A DNA stretch of 38,893 bases from Lachnospiraceae bacterium (GTDB taxonomy: Bacteria; Bacillota; Clostridia; Lachnospirales; Lachnospiraceae). How positions within the stretch are numbered: the stretch's first letter is position 1; each line of letters opens with the position of its first letter. Position numbers and translations under genes: made by a program. Shown in pieces: positions 28,579-36,715 of the stretch. The notes under the pieces were generated by a model. The model was not told where the DNA came from. It saw only the letters and a list, made by a program, of their open reading frames with translations, and ran no database searches. Location of the stretch: the NCBI GenBank assembly GCA_017408735.1, contig JAFQUB010000048.1, positions 1-38,893 of the forward strand, in the 5' to 3' direction.

Positions 28579-31095
28579 TTATTCTGTCGCATTAAACGCC
28601 GCTTCAAAATCCTCCGGTGATGTATAAACCGTTCCATTCCATGTGATACCGGTCAGATTTTCACAGTTACTAAACATTTGATTTCCAATGGTTTCTACAC
28701 TGCTTGGTATGGTAAGGCTCTTTAAACTACTGCAACCTCCAAAAGCCCCGTAACCAATACTGATTACTCCTTCCGGTATAGTAAGACTCTCTAAGTTAAC
28801 GCAACAACAAAAAGCACTCTTCCCAATGCTTGTCACGCCTTCCGGTATAGTGAAACTTGTCAAGCCATACGCCCCGGCAAATGCATTATTTCCTATCGCA
28901 GTTACATCCTCCGGAATCTTTGTATTCATACATCCGGTAACCAAAATATTACTTTGAGTTTCGATAATTGCATTGCAGTCATTACGACTGTCATATACCA
29001 AATTTTCTGAATCTACCTGAATACTTTGCAAGCTTCTACATTCGTAAAATGCGTTGCTGGCAATTTGCTTAACATTTTTAGGAATGAACACACTTTTCAA
29101 CCCTTTACAGCCATAAAATGCACCGTCACCTATGGTTGTGACGTTCTCCGGAATGTCTATGTATTCTAAACTTTCGCAAAATGAGAATGCTGCATTTTTA
29201 ATGGTATTTACTGTATCCGGTATTTCCACAGATGTTAAGTTTTCACACCCATAAAGCATATAACTTGAAAGTGTTGTCACTCCACTCGGAATCTCAATGC
29301 TTGTGAGACTAGAGCATTCCTGAAACGCACCATTTTCTATTTGCACAAGACTATCCGGCAATATCAGGTTGTTCAACTTCCAACATTGTATGAAACCACC
29401 AATTCCTATTCTTTCTAATTCCGGAGGTAAGATAATCTGTTCCAACGAAATACAGTGAGCAAACGCATTCTTTTTAATATAGGTTACACTCTCCGGAATC
29501 ATGATATCTGTTAAAGATTCACAGTAAAAAAACGTTCCTTCTTCAATTTCCGTTATATCCCCTTCTATCGTCACACTTTTCAAATTACTACAGTACCCAA
29601 AAGCCTCTTTTCCGATACTCGTTATCTTCTCTGAAAGAGTAATGGTTTCCAATTCTTTACAACCATAAAAAACCCTTTCTCCAATACCGGTTACCGTATC
29701 AGGAATCACCGTATTTTTATATGCGAACACCAGTTTGTTGTTGGCTGTTTCAATAATCCCATTACAAGACTCCCTGCTGTCATAGTTTGGATTTTCGCTG
29801 TCTACTTGAATATTTTCCAAACTGATGCAACCGCCAAACACATTTTGTTCTATTGTATTCACACCTTTTGGAATGGTCACCTGCGAAAGATTAATACAAC
29901 CTGCAAATGAACTTTCTCCAAGGGATTCCAAGGTTTCCGGAAACGTAATATCCATCAGGCTATAACAGTCAATAAATGCTGCAAAACCAATACTTACCAA
30001 ATTTGGCGGAAGTGCTATTTCCTTCAGACTCCAACAATCCCGAAAGCTATTGGTTTTAATTTCTGTTACTCCGGAAGGAATATTTACTGTCACCAAATTA
30101 CAGCAACCTTCAAAAGCACTTACTCCAATACTTGTTACACTATCCGGAATGGTTACATTTACTAAAGTATCACAATAACTAAATGCTGAGTATCCAATTT
30201 CCGTAACTCCCTCCGGAATGACTACATAAGTTGCTTCATTATCATTTTCAATGCCTGTTACCTTTTTCTTCGTGTCATCCTCATAAATAAGAATAGCCTC
30301 CACCTCCTTTGGTGCTTGTGTTGGTTCTAATGTCACGGTTGGAGATGGTACATTAGTTGGTGTCAACGGCTCCTGCGTCGGTACTTGTGTTGATTCCGGC
30401 ACTGCTGTTGGTGTCAACATATGTGTTGGTGTCGGCATATGTGTTGATTCCGGCACTGCTGTTGGTGTCAGCATATGTGTTGGTGTCGGCATATATGTTG
30501 GTGTCGGCATATGTGTTGGTGTTGGCATATGTGTTGGTGTCACTTCTTTATTTTTTTCTAAAACAGTGACCTTACACTTAAAAGTTTTCTTTGATACAGT
30601 CGCTGAAATGGTTGCAGTTCCGGCTCCCACTGCCTTCACTACACCTTTTTTTGTAACTGTGGCAACTTTTTTGTCGCTGCTGCTCCACTTTACGGCCACT
30701 AACGCATTCTTCACTTTTAATGTGGTGCCATTACCTTTCACCAGTGTAACTTTCGTCTTATTTAGTGATATCGCCGGCTTTACTGTTACTTTACAGGTCA
30801 GCTTTTTTCCTGCTACTCTAGCATAGATTTTTGCTGTTCCGGCTTTCTTTGCTTTAACTACTCCCTTCTGACTGACAGTAACAACTTTCTTCTTGCTGGA
30901 AGACCACTTTACTTTCTTCTTTGTATTCTTTACATTCAATGTTGTCGTGTTTCCCACATTAAGGGTTACCTTTGTCTTGTTTAACTTTACTTTTGCTGCT
31001 GCACTACTGTTGATTGGTGCACATATACTAAATAATAAACATACTATCAGCACCTCTGCAATCAACGTGATACCTTTCTTACTAAGCGTTTTCAT
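28579..31095 (-). CDS. BspA-like surface protein: two Ig-like domains and 20 LRR_5 repeats
   Basis: The signal peptide (MKTLSKKGITLIAEVLIVCL, cleaved near SSAAAK) is followed by two BIG_2-type domains (KLNKTKVTLNVGNTTTLNVK ... VKWSSSKKKVVTVS; SLNKTKVTLVKGNGTTLKVK ... VKWSSSDKKVATVT). A Thr-Pro linker of PTPTHM units comes next, then 20 leucine-rich repeats of 23 residues (IGxxAFxxCxxLxxVxIPxxVTS). Repeats 6 and 16 carry a 33-residue insertion beginning IQVDSEN and containing YDSR..CN.IIET. This is an exported adhesin-like protein of 838 residues, ligand unknown, with no obvious wall anchor. The ATG at 31095 follows AAAGGAG; 30 codons of open frame upstream lie inside the promoter region and are discarded. 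Confidence 0.88.
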   Translation of the reverse strand: MKTLSKKGITLIAEVLIVCLLFSICAPINSSAAAKVKLNKTKVTLNVGNTTTLNVKNTKKKVKWSSSKKKVVTVSQKGVVKAKKAGTAKIYARVAGKKLTCKVTVKPAISLNKTKVTLVKGNGTTLKVKNALVAVKWSSSDKKVATVTKKGVVKAVGAGTATISATVSKKTFKCKVTVLEKNKEVTPTHMPTPTHMPTPTYMPTPTHMLTPTAVPESTHMPTPTHMLTPTAVPESTQVPTQEPLTPTNVPSPTVTLEPTQAPKEVEAILIYEDDTKKKVTGIENDNEATYVVIPEGVTEIGYSAFSYCDTLVNVTIPDSVTSIGVSAFEGCCNLVTVNIPSGVTEIKTNSFRDCWSLKEIALPPNLVSIGFAAFIDCYSLMDITFPETLESLGESSFAGCINLSQVTIPKGVNTIEQNVFGGCISLENIQVDSENPNYDSRESCNGIIETANNKLVFAYKNTVIPDTVTGIGERVFYGCKELETITLSEKITSIGKEAFGYCSNLKSVTIEGDITEIEEGTFFYCESLTDIMIPESVTYIKKNAFAHCISLEQIILPPELERIGIGGFIQCWKLNNLILPDSLVQIENGAFQECSSLTSIEIPSGVTTLSSYMLYGCENLTSVEIPDTVNTIKNAAFSFCESLEYIDIPENVTTIGDGAFYGCKGLKSVFIPKNVKQIASNAFYECRSLQSIQVDSENLVYDSRNDCNAIIETQSNILVTGCMNTKIPEDVTAIGNNAFAGAYGLTSFTIPEGVTSIGKSAFCCCVNLESLTIPEGVISIGYGAFGGCSSLKSLTIPSSVETIGNQMFSNCENLTGITWNGTVYTSPEDFEAAFNATE
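30385..30540. repeat. 18-bp tandem repeats, 54-bp higher-order period
   Basis: Units of CATATGTGTTGGTGTCGG (plus-strand reading) encode the PTPTHM linker of the BspA-like protein. A longer block, GTGTTGATTCCGGCACTGCT onward, recurs 54 bp later, i.e. three units. Units are multiples of three, so gain or loss changes linker length without a frameshift. Confidence 0.8.
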
Positions 31096-31129
31096 ATTAC
31101 CGCTCCTTTCCCCATACATTTCTTTTTCT

Positions 31130-31157
31130 ATTATAACATTTCTTCGCCAAAAGTCCA
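31130..31157 (-). promoter_or_regulatory. Promoter of the BspA-like gene (module B)
   Basis: On the minus strand, -35 TGGACT (31152-31157), 16 nt, -10 TATAAT (31130-31135) with an extended TGT. Same spacing and nearly the same sequence as the atp promoter. Confidence 0.7.
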
Positions 31158-31183
31158 CGTTGCTTATACATTTTGTATAAAAC

Positions 31184-31226
31184 AAACGCCATCACAACCC
31201 TTTCTTTGTTCATTGTGATGACGTTT
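31184..31226 (-). terminator. Terminator after the two-component system (module B)
   Basis: AAACG-CATCACAA and TTGTGATG-CGTTT pair with one mismatch; the loop contains AATGAACAAAG. The minus strand continues GTTTGTTTT. It ends the unit of the regulator, the kinase and the small membrane ORF. Confidence 0.75.
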
Positions 31227-31231
31227 TTCTT

Positions 31232-31352
31232 TTATAATTTATCCGCTATGATAACCCAACCAATAACTACTACCGCTACTGCAATAAGCCATGAAATTTT
31301 TCATAATTGGTTCATTGATTAATCTTTTCTCTAAATCGTCCATTTTTGACAT
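31232..31352 (-). pseudogene. Small single-pass membrane protein ORF, frameshifted
   Basis: Nineteen nt after the kinase stop, an ATG at 31352 reads MSKMDDLEKRLINEPIMKNF and then a non-hydrophobic end, stopping at 31239. In the next frame the same stretch reads KISWLIAVAVVVIGWVIIAD then KL, a textbook membrane helix ending at 31232. Removing one A from the run of five near 31300 joins them into a 39-residue protein: acidic/basic N-terminus, one helix, short charged tail. The intact form would probably be a tail-anchored accessory of the kinase. The ribosome binding site is weak (GGGG 11 nt upstream). Confidence 0.45.
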
Positions 31353-31370
31353 GCTTTTGTATGCCCCATC

Positions 31371-33797
31371 TTATTTATTAAATTGTACCGTCACCTTAAA
31401 TAAGTCCCCATCAATTTCCACCGAAAACTTACCGTTCTGGAGTTCCGTGAAACTTCTGGCTATGGCAAGACCTAAGCCGCTACCTTCAGTGTTTCTGGAT
31501 ACATCACCTCTTACAAAACGTTCTGTAAGCTGATCGGCTTCGATGTTTAGCTCCGTTGCTGATATATTTTTCATGGTAAACAAGACATTTTCTTCACCAT
31601 CTGTTACTTCTACGTATACTCTGGAACCGCTCATAGAATATTTCAAAGCATTTACCAGAAGATTTTCTATGACACGATAGGTTCTCTGTGGATCAAGGCG
31701 AAGTACACACTTTTCCTCCGGCAGGTTCCAGCGAAATACCAAGTCAGAATCCATAATTCTTTCTTCGTTTTCCAAACGAACCTGTTTTACCAGATTTACC
31801 AAGTCTACATCTGCGTAATGCATCGTAATATTATTGCTGCTTGCCTTGGACACCTCAAACAAATCTTCTATGAGAACTTTTAATCGCTGTGACTTTTTAT
31901 CCAATGTAGCAATGTATTCTTTTCTTGTTTCTTCTTCCAGATTTTCATTTTTCAGTAAATCTACATAGGTTATAATCGCCGTCAAAGGCGTTTTTAAATC
32001 GTGGGAAACATTTGTAATCAGCTCTGTTTTCATATTCTGGCTTTTTACTTCTTCTTCCACGGCATGTTGAAATCCCATTCTGACTTTGGATAATTCCTGT
32101 TTCACCGGTTCAAATATTCCAAGGTTTTCTGAAACGTCCACATTCAGTTCGCCCTGTGCCATATCTGTAACCATAGAAAGGAGCTTGTCGTACTGAGCTT
32201 TTATAACGCTTCCTTTTTTCACAAGAACGAAATACAGTATTATTGTATAAAGAATCACTCCGAAAATCCCCAAAAACCATACACAACAGAAAAGACATAC
32301 CAAGACAGCATTGGCTGCTAATATTTTTATAATATTTTTCTTAAGCCCTTTGTCCGCTTCAATTGTTGTAATGTAAACGTAACATCTTTTACACTGTTTT
32401 AAGATATATCTTATTATTTTTACGGCAATACTGTTTTCTTTGATGTTTTTTATTGGATGTAAAACATATGGAAGCACGTTTGCAATAATCCAGTAAGCAA
32501 CTGCGTAAAATCCAAGCCATAATCCAACGTTGATAACTGATGGAAGCTTATTCAACATAACTGCTTCGGTCACAAATTGGCTGTCATTCATCCAATATTG
32601 AACAGCTTCTTTGATTTCCATCATAATAATATACGGAAGTTCTTCTTCACAATAAATCAATAGCCCCACAAAACCTGCTATCAAAATCAGTTCTGTTGGC
32701 ATTCTAAATATCTGCTGTTGTTTTAATCCAAGAACAGGTAGATTCTGTAAAACTACCGCACCTGCCAATACGACAATGCCAAAGCATAATGTAATGAGAT
32801 AACAAAGGTCATATGCCTGATCATATTGCACCGAAAGGTAATATTCCACATCATCTACAATACCAAAACCAAATGCAATAACCACCTGTGTGTCTTTGAT
32901 TTTTGGAAAATTAATATTGATTTGCTCTTCTTCCTCTTCTTCCGGCACAACTACAGCTACCACTTCTTCATAATTGTCTTCAAATTCGTAATCCTCTTTA
33001 TAATTTTCTTGCTGTTCCCAATATACTTCCAAAGGGGAACCGGTTTCCACATCATAAATAATTTCCCACTCTCTAAGGGTAGCATAGTAATCTGCTACCG
33101 CCTGAATTCGAATATTTTTTAAGTAATTCAAAAAATTAGCTTCTTCTATATTATACTTTGTGGTAATGGAAGGATTTCCTTTTTCATCAAAATCAATCAC
33201 CATATAACTTTGATAGTTTTCCTGAATGGTTGATAAATCTTCCTTTTGAATGACCGCCGCTAAATCTTCCTGCCCACTGGAAATACCACGTTTCTTGTCA
33301 TACATGTAAGTAAATGTTTTGCCGCCTTCGCCTACACTGTAATCCATACGATATGCTGTATATAGTATGTTAATTAATTCCTTTGCCTTTTCCTCGTAAT
33401 TTTTCTTTGCCTGGGCATCTGTCAGATTCTTATATTCTTTATTATTTTTCAGAAGATATTCTTCTACACTCAATCCGTCATACATATTTTCCATTTTGTA
33501 GTTCAAATAATATATATTAGAAATGAGAGACATTTTATCTCTGTCTGAACAATATCCAAAATCCACCAGTGCTTTGTCTTTCTGTTCTGAAAGCTGTTCT
33601 TCTTTCGCTTTCTCACTTTTCTCTCTAACTTTCTGAACTTCCGGCTGCATGCAGTAAGTCGCCACGGATACCACTGTTATAAATATACACACCAGCAGGT
33701 AGCCTAACCAGACTTTTGCTTTCTTTGGTTTTTTTTCTAAGTTTTCTAATTCAGTTTCTTTGGTTGCACTTTTATTGTTTTTCCATTTTATAGCCAA
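31371..33797 (-). CDS. Sensor histidine kinase with long extracytoplasmic and multi-span region
   Basis: Order: membrane helix 1 (30-49), an outside domain of about 280 residues that is Lys/Glu/Tyr-rich and ends in an acidic run (VVVPEEEEEEQ, 282-292), four to five more helices (330-351, 367-383, 419-446, 488-527), a HAMP-like linker (529-580), HisKA with His599 (NVSHDLKTPL), the ATP-binding N-box (RVIENLLVNALKYS, 708-721) and G-box GSGLGLAIA (772-780). At 808 residues it is much longer than VanS/PhoR kinases of similar core. The start codon is TTG at 33797, with AAGGTGG 9 nt upstream; the next Met is at residue 50, beyond helix 1. It overlaps the regulator gene by 26 nt. Signal unknown. Confidence 0.92.
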   Translation of the reverse strand: MAIKWKNNKSATKETELENLEKKPKKAKVWLGYLLVCIFITVVSVATYCMQPEVQKVREKSEKAKEEQLSEQKDKALVDFGYCSDRDKMSLISNIYYLNYKMENMYDGLSVEEYLLKNNKEYKNLTDAQAKKNYEEKAKELINILYTAYRMDYSVGEGGKTFTYMYDKKRGISSGQEDLAAVIQKEDLSTIQENYQSYMVIDFDEKGNPSITTKYNIEEANFLNYLKNIRIQAVADYYATLREWEIIYDVETGSPLEVYWEQQENYKEDYEFEDNYEEVVAVVVPEEEEEEQININFPKIKDTQVVIAFGFGIVDDVEYYLSVQYDQAYDLCYLITLCFGIVVLAGAVVLQNLPVLGLKQQQIFRMPTELILIAGFVGLLIYCEEELPYIIMMEIKEAVQYWMNDSQFVTEAVMLNKLPSVINVGLWLGFYAVAYWIIANVLPYVLHPIKNIKENSIAVKIIRYILKQCKRCYVYITTIEADKGLKKNIIKILAANAVLVCLFCCVWFLGIFGVILYTIILYFVLVKKGSVIKAQYDKLLSMVTDMAQGELNVDVSENLGIFEPVKQELSKVRMGFQHAVEEEVKSQNMKTELITNVSHDLKTPLTAIITYVDLLKNENLEEETRKEYIATLDKKSQRLKVLIEDLFEVSKASSNNITMHYADVDLVNLVKQVRLENEERIMDSDLVFRWNLPEEKCVLRLDPQRTYRVIENLLVNALKYSMSGSRVYVEVTDGEENVLFTMKNISATELNIEADQLTERFVRGDVSRNTEGSGLGLAIARSFTELQNGKFSVEIDGDLFKVTVQFNK

Positions 33798-34482
33798 CGC
33801 CCCACACCACCTTTAAATATTTTGGTTCCTTCGGGTTAATTTCAATTTTCTCACGAATGTTTCTTACATGAACCATAATGGTATCTGAATTAATTGCTTT
33901 TTCATTCCAGATACGTTCATAAATTTCATCCGCAGAAAATACCCGTCCGGGATTCTTCATTAATAGTAACAAAATTTTATATTCCATTGGGGTAATCTTT
34001 ACCGGAACACCGTCCACTTTCAGTTCTACCGTGTCCTCGTTTAATTCCAAACCACCAATGGTATATATTTTTTCCGTATTTTCTTTTTCTCCGGTTTTTA
34101 CCATATCCAGATATCTTCCGTACCGTCTTAAGTGAGAATTCACTCTCGCCAGCAATTCTAACGGGGTAAATGGTTTCGTAACATAATCATCTGCACCCAT
34201 ATTTAAGCCCATAATCTTATCTACTTCTTCTGATTTTGCCGAAAGCATAATTACCGGAAAATCATGATGCTTTCGCAATTCCATTACCATATGAATTCCA
34301 TCCATTCGCGGCATCATTACATCCACAATGGCAAGGTGAATTTCTTCTTTTTCAATAAGTTCCAGCCCTTGTACACCATCTTCTGCTTTGCTCACTTCAT
34401 ATCCTTGATTTTTCAGATAGATTTCTATACCGTCCCTTATTTCTTTATCATCTTCCACTACCAACACATGATATTTATCCAT
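33772..34482 (-). CDS. OmpR/PhoB-family response regulator
   Basis: The receiver domain has the acidic pocket at residues 10-12 (EDD), phospho-acceptor Asp54 (IVDVMMPRMDG) and Lys103 (VTKPFTP). The C-terminal winged-helix domain contains LTPMEY-like ITPMEYKILLLLMKNPGRVF, the recognition region SDTIMVHVRNIREKI and VVWGVGYK. Length 236. The ATG at 34482 follows GAGGAG by 9 nt; the frame extends 12 codons upstream without support. First gene of the unit with the kinase; targets unknown, possibly the adjacent genes. Confidence 0.95.
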   Translation of the reverse strand: MDKYHVLVVEDDKEIRDGIEIYLKNQGYEVSKAEDGVQGLELIEKEEIHLAIVDVMMPRMDGIHMVMELRKHHDFPVIMLSAKSEEVDKIMGLNMGADDYVTKPFTPLELLARVNSHLRRYGRYLDMVKTGEKENTEKIYTIGGLELNEDTVELKVDGVPVKITPMEYKILLLLMKNPGRVFSADEIYERIWNEKAINSDTIMVHVRNIREKIEINPKEPKYLKVVWGVGYKMEKQ

Positions 34483-34527
34483 TACATCTCGCTCCTCTTT
34501 ATCGTTTCTTAAATTCATTCCTTTGAG

Positions 34528-34556
34528 ATTTTATCACGTCCCCTTTCTTTCCTCAA
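34528..34556 (-). promoter_or_regulatory. Promoter of the two-component operon
   Basis: On the minus strand, -35 TTGAGG (34551-34556), 17 nt, -10 TAAAAT (34528-34533), about 45 nt before the regulator ATG. Another -10-like TATACT lies further upstream without a good partner. Confidence 0.55.
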
Positions 34557-34660
34557 CTTTAAAAATTTAGCTGTGCTATATAGCCTGAGTATAGTGTATG
34601 ATGCTTTTCTAAAGGTAACGTTCAGAAAAAACTTAAAAAATTCTAAAGAATTTTAGTATA

Positions 34661-34699
34661 AAACCCCTAAACCGCTCATCAAGAGAAGTTTAGGGGTTT
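34661..34699. terminator. Bidirectional intrinsic terminator
   Basis: AAACCCCTAAAC and GTTTAGGGGTTT form a perfect 12-bp stem with a 15-nt loop and T-rich sequence on both outer sides. On the minus strand it ends the DUF6512 gene, whose stop is 46 nt away. Confidence 0.85.
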
Positions 34700-34745
34700 T
34701 CTTATAAACTATCTTTTTCTTTAATTATTGAAACAAATGTAATTT

Positions 34746-35255
34746 TTAAGGTTCTAAAAATATTCCAATATTCGGCGGATTATAGGTGAAAACAATAAAT
34801 GCAACTGTCATCAATACCATAAGTAAGGTTATTAGTATTTTACAGGCTTTGGAAAACTCCTTTTCTGCCCCAAAATAATTGATACAAAATCCGATTATTA
34901 CACTTATATAGTATACGGAAATATCTGCAAACGTATAATTTTTTCCGATAATCCCTGTATAAGTGTAAAACAAAACCGGTATTGCAAACGTGCCAGTCAG
35001 CACTCCGGCAAATCCACTCCATAAAATCCCCGGAAATTCTGTTTTTAAGCTATAATATTCAAATATCACATACAGTAACATCGGAAAAAACAAAAGCTTC
35101 ATATGTTCCCAAGTTGACTCATTAACCGGTGTAAATAAGCCTACAATTGGATTTTGCCCTGACCAGTCATAAGCAAAATGCAATAAGGTTCCCAAAATAC
35201 TTACCAAAATTACTCCCACAATCGTATGGCTTAATAATTTTTGATTATAACGCAA
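34746..35255 (-). CDS. DUF6512-like integral membrane protein
   Basis: A 169-residue protein of about five hydrophobic helices (8-30, 52-66, 76-98, 110-126, 136-160). The conserved-looking loop between helices 1 and 2 reads FTPVNESTWEHMKLLFFP, which I associate with DUF6512; no function is established. The start is TTG at 35255 (AAGGTG 5 nt upstream); both lie inside one arm of a long inverted repeat, so translation or transcription is probably controlled there. Single-gene unit. Confidence 0.75.
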   Translation of the reverse strand: MRYNQKLLSHTIVGVILVSILGTLLHFAYDWSGQNPIVGLFTPVNESTWEHMKLLFFPMLLYVIFEYYSLKTEFPGILWSGFAGVLTGTFAIPVLFYTYTGIIGKNYTFADISVYYISVIIGFCINYFGAEKEFSKACKILITLLMVLMTVAFIVFTYNPPNIGIFLEP

Positions 35256-35311
35256 ATAATCACCTTATATTTCCCTTTGCTTTCATTATATGAAAATATA
35301 AGATGATTATT
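35255..35311. promoter_or_regulatory. Long inverted repeat over the DUF6512 promoter and start
   Basis: AATAATCACCTTATATTT (35255-35272) is mirrored by AAATATAAGATGATTATT (35294-35311): 17 of 18 positions pair, with a 21-nt centre containing a minus-strand TATAAT (35285-35290). On the minus-strand RNA the second arm holds AAGGTGAT and the TTG start. It could be an operator around the -10 box or an RNA hairpin masking the ribosome site. Confidence 0.7.
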
Positions 35312-35618
35312 CTATTTTTACACCTTAAAGCGGTATAGCACACCCCACCGCTATTTTCTTCTCTGTATAGCCTTTTTTTCTTATTTTCGGGGTGTTTTAA
35401 GGCTTTTTACATAGTTTTGGCTATACAGAAAATTGTTTTTAACACTTTTTCTAAACTACTTTATTTTTTCTGTGGTAATATTTTTGGTAATATTCGCTCC
35501 GTCTTTTCAATAGTGGTAATATTACCATTTCGCTGATATAAAAATTATAACTCATAACACCCCAAAAGCAACTCATATTTTATATGAATTTTGTGGAAGT
35601 ATTTCGGGCTTTTTGGCA
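35312..35618. other. Non-coding region rich in repeats, left edge of accessory segment
   Basis: No gene is supported. It contains a hairpin AGCGGT/ACCGCT (35329-35352), an 11-bp inverted repeat TCTGTATAGCC/GGCTATACAGA (35362-35372 and 35419-35429), TGGTAATATT elements (35473-35527), and a block ACTCATAACACCCCAAAA (35550-35567). Two of these sequences recur at 37.9 kb on the other side of the relaxase and hydrolase genes. Confidence 0.6.
35473..35527. repeat. TGGTAATATT iteron-like repeats and palindrome
   Basis: TGGTAATATT occurs at 35473-35482 and 35485-35494 (12-bp period) and again at 35514 as part of the perfect 14-bp palindrome TGGTAATATTACCA (35514-35527). The arrangement suggests binding sites of a regulator or replication/partition protein. 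Confidence 0.6.
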
Positions 35619-35654
35619 GAGAAAAAGATACTACACATTAAGCATAGTATCTTT
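35619..35654 (-). terminator. Terminator after the hydrolase gene
   Basis: AAAGATACTA and TAGTATCTTT form a 10-bp stem with an 11-nt loop; the minus strand continues TTTCTCT. It lies 23 nt after the stop at 35677. Confidence 0.85.
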
Positions 35655-35676
35655 CATAGCACTAAATACATCAGTA

Positions 35677-36639
35677 TTATTGTCCATAAATTTGAGCAAT
35701 CAACTCTTCATATACCATATCCATTACTTCCTTGTTTGGATAATGTCCCGAATTGTTTACAACTTTACATTTTAGATATGTACTTTCCTCTGCAACAGCC
35801 TGCACTGTTTTGGTAGATGCAACTATATCTGTATCTCCTTGTATTATTGTGTATGGGATTTTTATATTTTTTAATGTTGATGATAAATCTATTTTTAATA
35901 TTTCTTTCCATAAAGAAACATTGTTCAAATAACCATTCATCATAACAGCTTTAAAATCCTTAAATTTATAATCTGGGCTTGTTAACAATCCCCAAATAAC
36001 AGCCCCCATCGGTGTTGCTTCTCCGTTTTTATTTTCGTAACCACTTGTATATTTTCTTATGCTTGAAGAAACCAACTGTAATTCCTTTGGTGTAATTTTA
36101 TCTATATCGGCACTTTTAATTGTGCTTAATTTCGAGTCTGGCAGTTTTGATTTTTGTAATGCTTCATATACTTCTTCATTAAAAAATACTTCTTTTATGA
36201 TTTGACCACAAACCACAACACCCTTTATCGTATCTGTTATTTTTTCCAAAACTTTCGCACTTAAAATAGACCCCCACGATGTTGCAAAAATATAAATGGA
36301 ATTTTCGGGAAACATTCTCTTTATTTCACAAATTAAATCTTTTGTCATATCAACAAACTTTTCTATTGTGAACTGTTCATCAATAACATAATTATTAATT
36401 CCACAACCTAATTGATCCCAATATACCATTATAAATTTATCTGTAAATTGCGGAAACAATCCTCGACAACCCACAGAAAAAGGTATCGGCGTGCCTGGGC
36501 CGCCGTGCAAAAAAATTACTATCGGTAATTCTTTCTTTTTACCTTCAACCAAAACTTTTTGATTATATCCGCCAAGATTTAATGTATATATTTCAGATAT
36601 TTCATTATTAGCAATAATTTCTTTTCGCTTTTTATTCAT
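35677..36639 (-). CDS. Alpha/beta hydrolase (proline iminopeptidase-like)
   Basis: A cytoplasmic serine hydrolase of 320 residues. Oxyanion-hole motif HGGPG (45-49), nucleophile Ser121 in ATSWGS, acid Asp269 or Asp271 (QGDTDIVA), and His299 (NSGHYPN). The HGGPG motif and cap region resemble proline iminopeptidases and related small-molecule hydrolases; the substrate cannot be inferred. The ATG at 36639 follows GTGAGG by 8 nt; the frame extends 12 codons upstream through the promoter region. It has its own promoter and terminator downstream of the relaxase gene, so it looks like cargo of the mobile segment. Confidence 0.85.
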   Translation of the reverse strand: MNKKRKEIIANNEISEIYTLNLGGYNQKVLVEGKKKELPIVIFLHGGPGTPIPFSVGCRGLFPQFTDKFIMVYWDQLGCGINNYVIDEQFTIEKFVDMTKDLICEIKRMFPENSIYIFATSWGSILSAKVLEKITDTIKGVVVCGQIIKEVFFNEEVYEALQKSKLPDSKLSTIKSADIDKITPKELQLVSSSIRKYTSGYENKNGEATPMGAVIWGLLTSPDYKFKDFKAVMMNGYLNNVSLWKEILKIDLSSTLKNIKIPYTIIQGDTDIVASTKTVQAVAEESTYLKCKVVNNSGHYPNKEVMDMVYEELIAQIYGQ

Positions 36640-36681
36640 TATCTCTGCCTCACTTAAACAACAATTTTTTTGCATACTGAA

Positions 36682-36709
36682 ATTATATCATAGTTCTTCA
36701 TTTTTGCAA
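36682..36709 (-). promoter_or_regulatory. Promoter of the hydrolase gene
   Basis: On the minus strand, -35 TTGCAA (36704-36709), 16 nt, extended -10 TGATATAAT (TATAAT at 36682-36687). It starts almost immediately after the relaxase stop codon. Confidence 0.7.
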
Positions 36710-36715
36710 TCTGAT

